Shown here piece by piece: positions 15,367 through 17,974 of a DNA stretch of 17,974 nucleotides. The position numbers and the translations under genes were made by a program. This DNA is from JAXJYR01 sp964593515 (GTDB taxonomy: Bacteria > Bacillota_I > Bacilli_A > Erysipelotrichales > Erysipelotrichaceae), in the NCBI GenBank assembly GCA_964593515.1, contig CAZQJH010000017.1:1-17974 (forward strand), in the 5' to 3' direction. The notes beneath the pieces are model-generated. The model saw only the letters and a program-made list of their open reading frames with translations. It was not told the origin of the DNA and ran no database searches. Numbering within the stretch: position 1 is the stretch's first letter; every line of letters starts with the position of its first letter.

Positions 15367-15367
15367 G
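15352..15367. promoter_or_regulatory. Tandem Rex-like half-sites overlapping the rex promoter
   Basis: On the plus strand TTGTTAAG occurs twice in direct repeat (15352-15359 and 15360-15367). TTGTTAA is the left half of the clostridial Rex site TTGTTAA-N4-TTAACAA. The second copy also supplies TTAA at the position of the right half, though the outer three bases do not match. Its overlap with the -35 fits repression of rex by its own product. The order is direct rather than inverted, so true binding needs a test. Confidence 0.5.
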
Positions 15368-15394
15368 TTTTCGTATAATTTTAACTTTTTATTT

Positions 15395-16402
15395 TTATAG
15401 TTCAAAACCAGGGTCAGCACTTGCATCAAAATCAGCACGAATACCTTTTTCATAAGCAATTCCTCCGGCAACCCCAATCATCGCCGCATTATCCGTACAA
15501 CAAGATAATGGTGGAATCACAAATTCCACATGAGGATATTCTTTAGTTAAATCATTTAAAATTTTATCTCGTAAGCATGAATTAGCAGCAACTCCTCCTG
15601 CTAAAACCATTTGTTTTACTTCATAAGTATCTAAAGCTAAACGTGCACGTTGTAATAATGCTTCAAAGGCACATTCTTGATAAGAAGCAGCTAAATCACA
15701 AGCTTCAAAAGTTTCATTTTTACGTTTCATACGATCAACAAATTGTAAGACACTACTTTTTAAACCACTAAAAGAAAAATCTAATGGTTCTTCTGTTTTA
15801 GGTTTAGCTAAAGTATAAATAGGTTTTCCTTCTTTAGCCAATTTATCAACATAAACCCCACCTGGATAAGGTAAACCTAAAACACGTCCTACTTTATCTC
15901 CAGCTTCCCCAATTGCATCATCTTGGGTAGTACCTAAGATTTCAAAAGAATAATCTTCTTTCATATATACTAATTCAGTATGTCCTCCTGATACTACTAA
16001 GGCTAATAATGGGAATTTCATATCACAAACTAAACGATTAGCATAAATATGTCCGGCAATATGATGAACTGGTACTAATGGCTTATCAAAAGCCCAAGCT
16101 AAAGTCTTAGCCCCTTGTACCCCTACATGTAACGAACCAATTAATCCCGGTCCTTGCGTAAAGGCTATTGCATCAATATCATCCATACTCATTTGTGCTT
16201 TATTTAACGCTTCTTCAATTACCATCGAAATATTTTCCACATGAATACGTGAAGCTACTTCCGGAATTACCCCACCAAATTCTTTATGGACATCAATTTG
16301 GGTTGCAACAATATTAGACATAACTTCTTTCGCATTCTTCACAATTGCACAAGCTGTTTCATCACAACTTGATTCAATAGCTAAAATATAATAATCTTTC
16401 AT
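15395..16402 (-). CDS. tsaD: tRNA t6A threonylcarbamoyltransferase TsaD
   Basis: Catalytic subunit that moves threonylcarbamoyl onto A37 of tRNAs reading ANN codons, acting with TsaB and TsaE. 335 residues, normal for the family. It opens with LAIESSCDETACAIV (7-21), the ASKHA phosphate-binding start; the metal ligands are His114 and His118 in HHIAGH (113-118) and Asp304 in CTDNAAMIG; the second nucleotide loop is LVVSGGHTELV (135-145). Ribosome binding site AGGAGG; it starts 9 bases after the rimI stop. I see no clear terminator after it, so some transcripts may continue into rex. Confidence 0.97.
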   Translation of the reverse strand: MKDYYILAIESSCDETACAIVKNAKEVMSNIVATQIDVHKEFGGVIPEVASRIHVENISMVIEEALNKAQMSMDDIDAIAFTQGPGLIGSLHVGVQGAKTLAWAFDKPLVPVHHIAGHIYANRLVCDMKFPLLALVVSGGHTELVYMKEDYSFEILGTTQDDAIGEAGDKVGRVLGLPYPGGVYVDKLAKEGKPIYTLAKPKTEEPLDFSFSGLKSSVLQFVDRMKRKNETFEACDLAASYQECAFEALLQRARLALDTYEVKQMVLAGGVAANSCLRDKILNDLTKEYPHVEFVIPPLSCCTDNAAMIGVAGGIAYEKGIRADFDASADPGFEL

Positions 16403-16411
16403 AAAGACCTC

Positions 16412-16843
16412 CTATAGCTCTTTGATCATCAAATAAGCATCTTCGCCATCATCATAATAATTCTTGCGAAGGCTAGCTTTTGTATAACCATATTTTTCAT
16501 ATAAAGAAATAGCTTTGTGATTAGAAACTCTAACTTCTAAGCTAAGGGTTTCTCCTCCTTCAAGTTTACCATCGATATGCATATGTTGCATCAACATATC
16601 CGCATAATGCTTTCCTTGATGTTTTAAAGCAATGGCAATCTTACATAATTGAACCACTTCAAAAGTAATCCAATAATCAATATAACCAACAATTTCACCA
16701 TCAATTTCTAAGACAAATAATTTTGAAAAAGGATTTTCATCTAATTCATATTCGAATTGATCTAATTTATATGGTGAATGAAAACATTCATTTTCAATTG
16801 CTATAACTTTAGTTAAATCCTCTTTAGTTAATTTTCTAATCAT
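16412..16843 (-). CDS. rimI: Ribosomal protein S18-alanine N-acetyltransferase RimI-like
   Basis: GNAT enzyme; RimI acetylates the N-terminus of ribosomal protein S18, and its gene often sits with tsaB and tsaD. 143 residues, usual length. Catalytic Glu103 (in SLEVR) and Tyr115 (in ISLYEKYGY) fall where I recall them in E. coli RimI, and the RimI-type ending NYYDDGEDAYLM (128-139) is present. Odd point: the acetyl-CoA motif reads QGKHYA (76-81), with His where Gly is expected in Q/R-x-x-G-x-G/A. The ATG overlaps the tsaB stop as ATGA and only a weak ribosome binding site is seen, so it is probably translated by coupling. Function is inferred from family and neighbours; the real target may be another protein. 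Confidence 0.9.
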   Translation of the reverse strand: MIRKLTKEDLTKVIAIENECFHSPYKLDQFEYELDENPFSKLFVLEIDGEIVGYIDYWITFEVVQLCKIAIALKHQGKHYADMLMQHMHIDGKLEGGETLSLEVRVSNHKAISLYEKYGYTKASLRKNYYDDGEDAYLMIKEL

Positions 16844-17439
16844 GATTTATACGCATCCGATTCTTTTAAATAACATGGTGTTAATGTATGGATATTATCA
16901 ACTTTTTCTTTATAAGCAAAACTAGCTTCAATATTAGAAACAAAATCAACTTCAAGTGCTTCTAATCCAACTAATTCACTATCACCAACTACTTTAACTT
17001 GTTTATCAACAAGATAAGCTTTAATATCATCAATACTCATAACACAAGGGGCTAATACTTCTGCTCCTTGATGATAATGAGCACAATATGCACGTTTACT
17101 ACGTGCATCCATTAATACTAATGTATCATCACAAGCATTATCATAGACACGTAAACTATTAATTGTATAAAGTGGTAAATGCTTACTAGTACATAATACT
17201 TTAGCTACACTTAAAGCAATACGTACTCCTGTATAACTTCCAGGACCAATGGTAACAATTACTCCTTCAATTTCATTTTTATCGATATTATTATCAGCTA
17301 ATAAAGAAATCATTGCGGGAAATAATTTCTCACTTTGTTTTTTAAAACAATATTCAATATGCGAAGCAATAACTTTGTTATCATCTAAGACCGCAATCAT
17401 TAAATATTTATTTGAACTATCTAAAAATAAATATTTCAT
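16840..17439 (-). CDS. tsaB: tRNA t6A complex subunit TsaB
   Basis: Non-catalytic paralogue of TsaD that forms the core heterodimer with it and is needed for t6A formation. 199 residues. The ASKHA-like start LFLDSSNKYLMIAVL (4-18) and the hallmark TIGPGSYTGVRI (63-74) are clear; the second half is the weakly conserved domain usual for TsaB in Bacillota. It overlaps tsaE upstream and rimI downstream, both by ATGA, a sign of tight translational coupling. A GAGGAAAAG ribosome binding site lies within the end of tsaE. Confidence 0.95.
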   Translation of the reverse strand: MKYLFLDSSNKYLMIAVLDDNKVIASHIEYCFKKQSEKLFPAMISLLADNNIDKNEIEGVIVTIGPGSYTGVRIALSVAKVLCTSKHLPLYTINSLRVYDNACDDTLVLMDARSKRAYCAHYHQGAEVLAPCVMSIDDIKAYLVDKQVKVVGDSELVGLEALEVDFVSNIEASFAYKEKVDNIHTLTPCYLKESDAYKS

Positions 17440-17879
17440 AACTTTTCCTCCAATTCAGCATATTTAGCCCCAATTCCATTAACTTCAACAATTCGTTTAT
17501 CTTCTTCAATTTTAATTGTTAATTCTAAACGTTCACTAGGTAATGCATATTCAATAAAATGAGGCCATTCCACAATACAAATAGAATCTTCTTCCTCAAA
17601 TAATTCTTCAAATCCTAAATCTTGAGTGATACCTTCTAAACGATAAGCATCAATATGATGAAGGTTAATCTTACCATAATAACTTTTTAAAATCGTGAAA
17701 GTTGGTGAATTAATAGTTTTCTTAATCCCAATAGCTTTTCCAATAGCTTTAGTTAAGGTTGTTTTACCTGCTCCTAAATCGCCACTCATTGTAATAAAAG
17801 CTCCACCAAATAATAGTGAACCAAGCTTTTCACCAAATGCTTTTGTTTCTTCTAAAGAATGTAATTCTATCTTTGTCAT
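17436..17879 (-). CDS. tsaE: tRNA t6A complex ATPase TsaE
   Basis: Small P-loop ATPase that energises or resets the TsaB-TsaD complex during t6A synthesis. 147 residues, normal length. Walker A GDLGAGKTT (33-41), the SPTF switch element (58-61), HIDAYRL (75-81) and the VEWP motif (103-106) are all present. The start ATG has GGAGTG six bases upstream. It is the first gene of the tsaE-tsaB-rimI-tsaD operon, whose upstream limit is set by the strong terminator at 17931-17956. An AT-rich -10-like TAAAAT (17901-17906) lies at a plausible distance, but I could not find a convincing -35. Confidence 0.95.
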   Translation of the reverse strand: MTKIELHSLEETKAFGEKLGSLLFGGAFITMSGDLGAGKTTLTKAIGKAIGIKKTINSPTFTILKSYYGKINLHHIDAYRLEGITQDLGFEELFEEEDSICIVEWPHFIEYALPSERLELTIKIEEDKRIVEVNGIGAKYAELEEKL

Positions 17880-17930
17880 GTAATCACTCCAATCTACTAT
17901 ATTTTATCGTAAAGTACACAAAAAAGCCAC

Positions 17931-17956
17931 AAAAAAAGCTCACAAGATGTGAGCTT
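17931..17956 (-). terminator. Rho-independent terminator of a gene beyond the right edge
   Basis: Perfect 9-bp stem AAGCTCACA / TGTGAGCTT (17936-17944 with 17948-17956), 3-base loop, and a run of seven T residues on the minus strand. The preceding 18 bases (17957-17974) could be the last codons of the upstream gene: one frame reads L-P-G-I-Y then TAA at 17955-17957. That is too little to identify it. Confidence 0.9.
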
Positions 17957-17974
17957 AATAAATGCCCGGCAGCG

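Noticed and set aside
17896..17906. Promoter for tsaE (-10 TATAGT or TAAAAT)
   Set aside because: TATAGT would place the transcript start inside the ribosome binding site, and TAAAAT lacks a recognisable -35, so I did not list it as a feature.
17957..17974. Last codons (L-P-G-I-Y-stop) of a gene at the right edge
   Set aside because: The following terminator makes a gene end plausible, but five codons are too few to call or identify a gene.
1..17974. CRISPR, prophage, insertion sequence, tRNA, rRNA or defence island
   Set aside because: I looked for direct-repeat arrays, transposase or phage motifs and tRNA-like cloverleafs and saw none; the genes are almost all chromosomal housekeeping.

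Overview
This window is AT-rich, and every gene I can support lies on the minus strand, so it reads right to left. It looks like the chromosome of a low-GC Gram-positive bacterium (Bacillota). The signs are strong AGGAGG-type ribosome binding sites, sigma-A-like promoters, a T-box leader, a Rex repressor, a lipoprotein OppA and U-tailed hairpin terminators. TGA serves as a stop (tsaE, tsaB, rex), which argues against Mollicutes that read TGA as Trp. An Erysipelotrichia-like gut Bacillota is my guess; the sequence does not prove it. A run of exactly 100 N shows that this is a scaffolded draft assembly.

Layout in transcription order. A strong terminator (17931-17956) closes a gene outside the window. 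Next comes tsaE-tsaB-rimI-tsaD: TsaE, TsaB and TsaD make the tRNA t6A modification and RimI is an N-acetyltransferase. tsaE/tsaB and tsaB/rimI overlap by ATGA. rex follows with its own promoter, whose -35 lies in two direct copies of a Rex-like half-site. An Asn-specifying T-box leader and asnS (asparaginyl-tRNA synthetase) come next, ended by a terminator that overlaps the asnS stop codon. A phosphinothricin-acetyltransferase-like GNAT gene starts only a few bases after that terminator and has no visible ribosome binding site.

A strong promoter then drives a compact three-gene operon: a family 2 glycosyltransferase, a membrane-anchored protein with an amidase_3-like domain whose catalytic residues appear to be lost, and an ABC-F ATPase. 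It ends in a long-stem terminator. The oligopeptide transporter operon oppA-(gap)-oppB-oppC-oppD-oppF follows, plus a 64-residue membrane protein coupled to oppF. The oppA promoter sits beside T-tracts spaced about one helical turn apart. Last are ptsI (PTS enzyme I), with its own promoter and terminator, and the start of an acyltransferase-3 membrane protein cut by the left edge.

Most of this is housekeeping: peptide uptake, sugar PTS, tRNA charging and modification, redox sensing. I see no CRISPR array, insertion sequence, tRNA, rRNA, phage gene or defence system. The least ordinary items are the degenerate amidase-like protein and its operon, the phased T-tracts at oppA, the tandem Rex-like half-sites, the small opp-linked membrane protein and the GNAT gene behind a terminator. 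Apart from the oppA-oppB spacer, whose length is unknown because of the gap, no gene-free stretch exceeds 300 bases.
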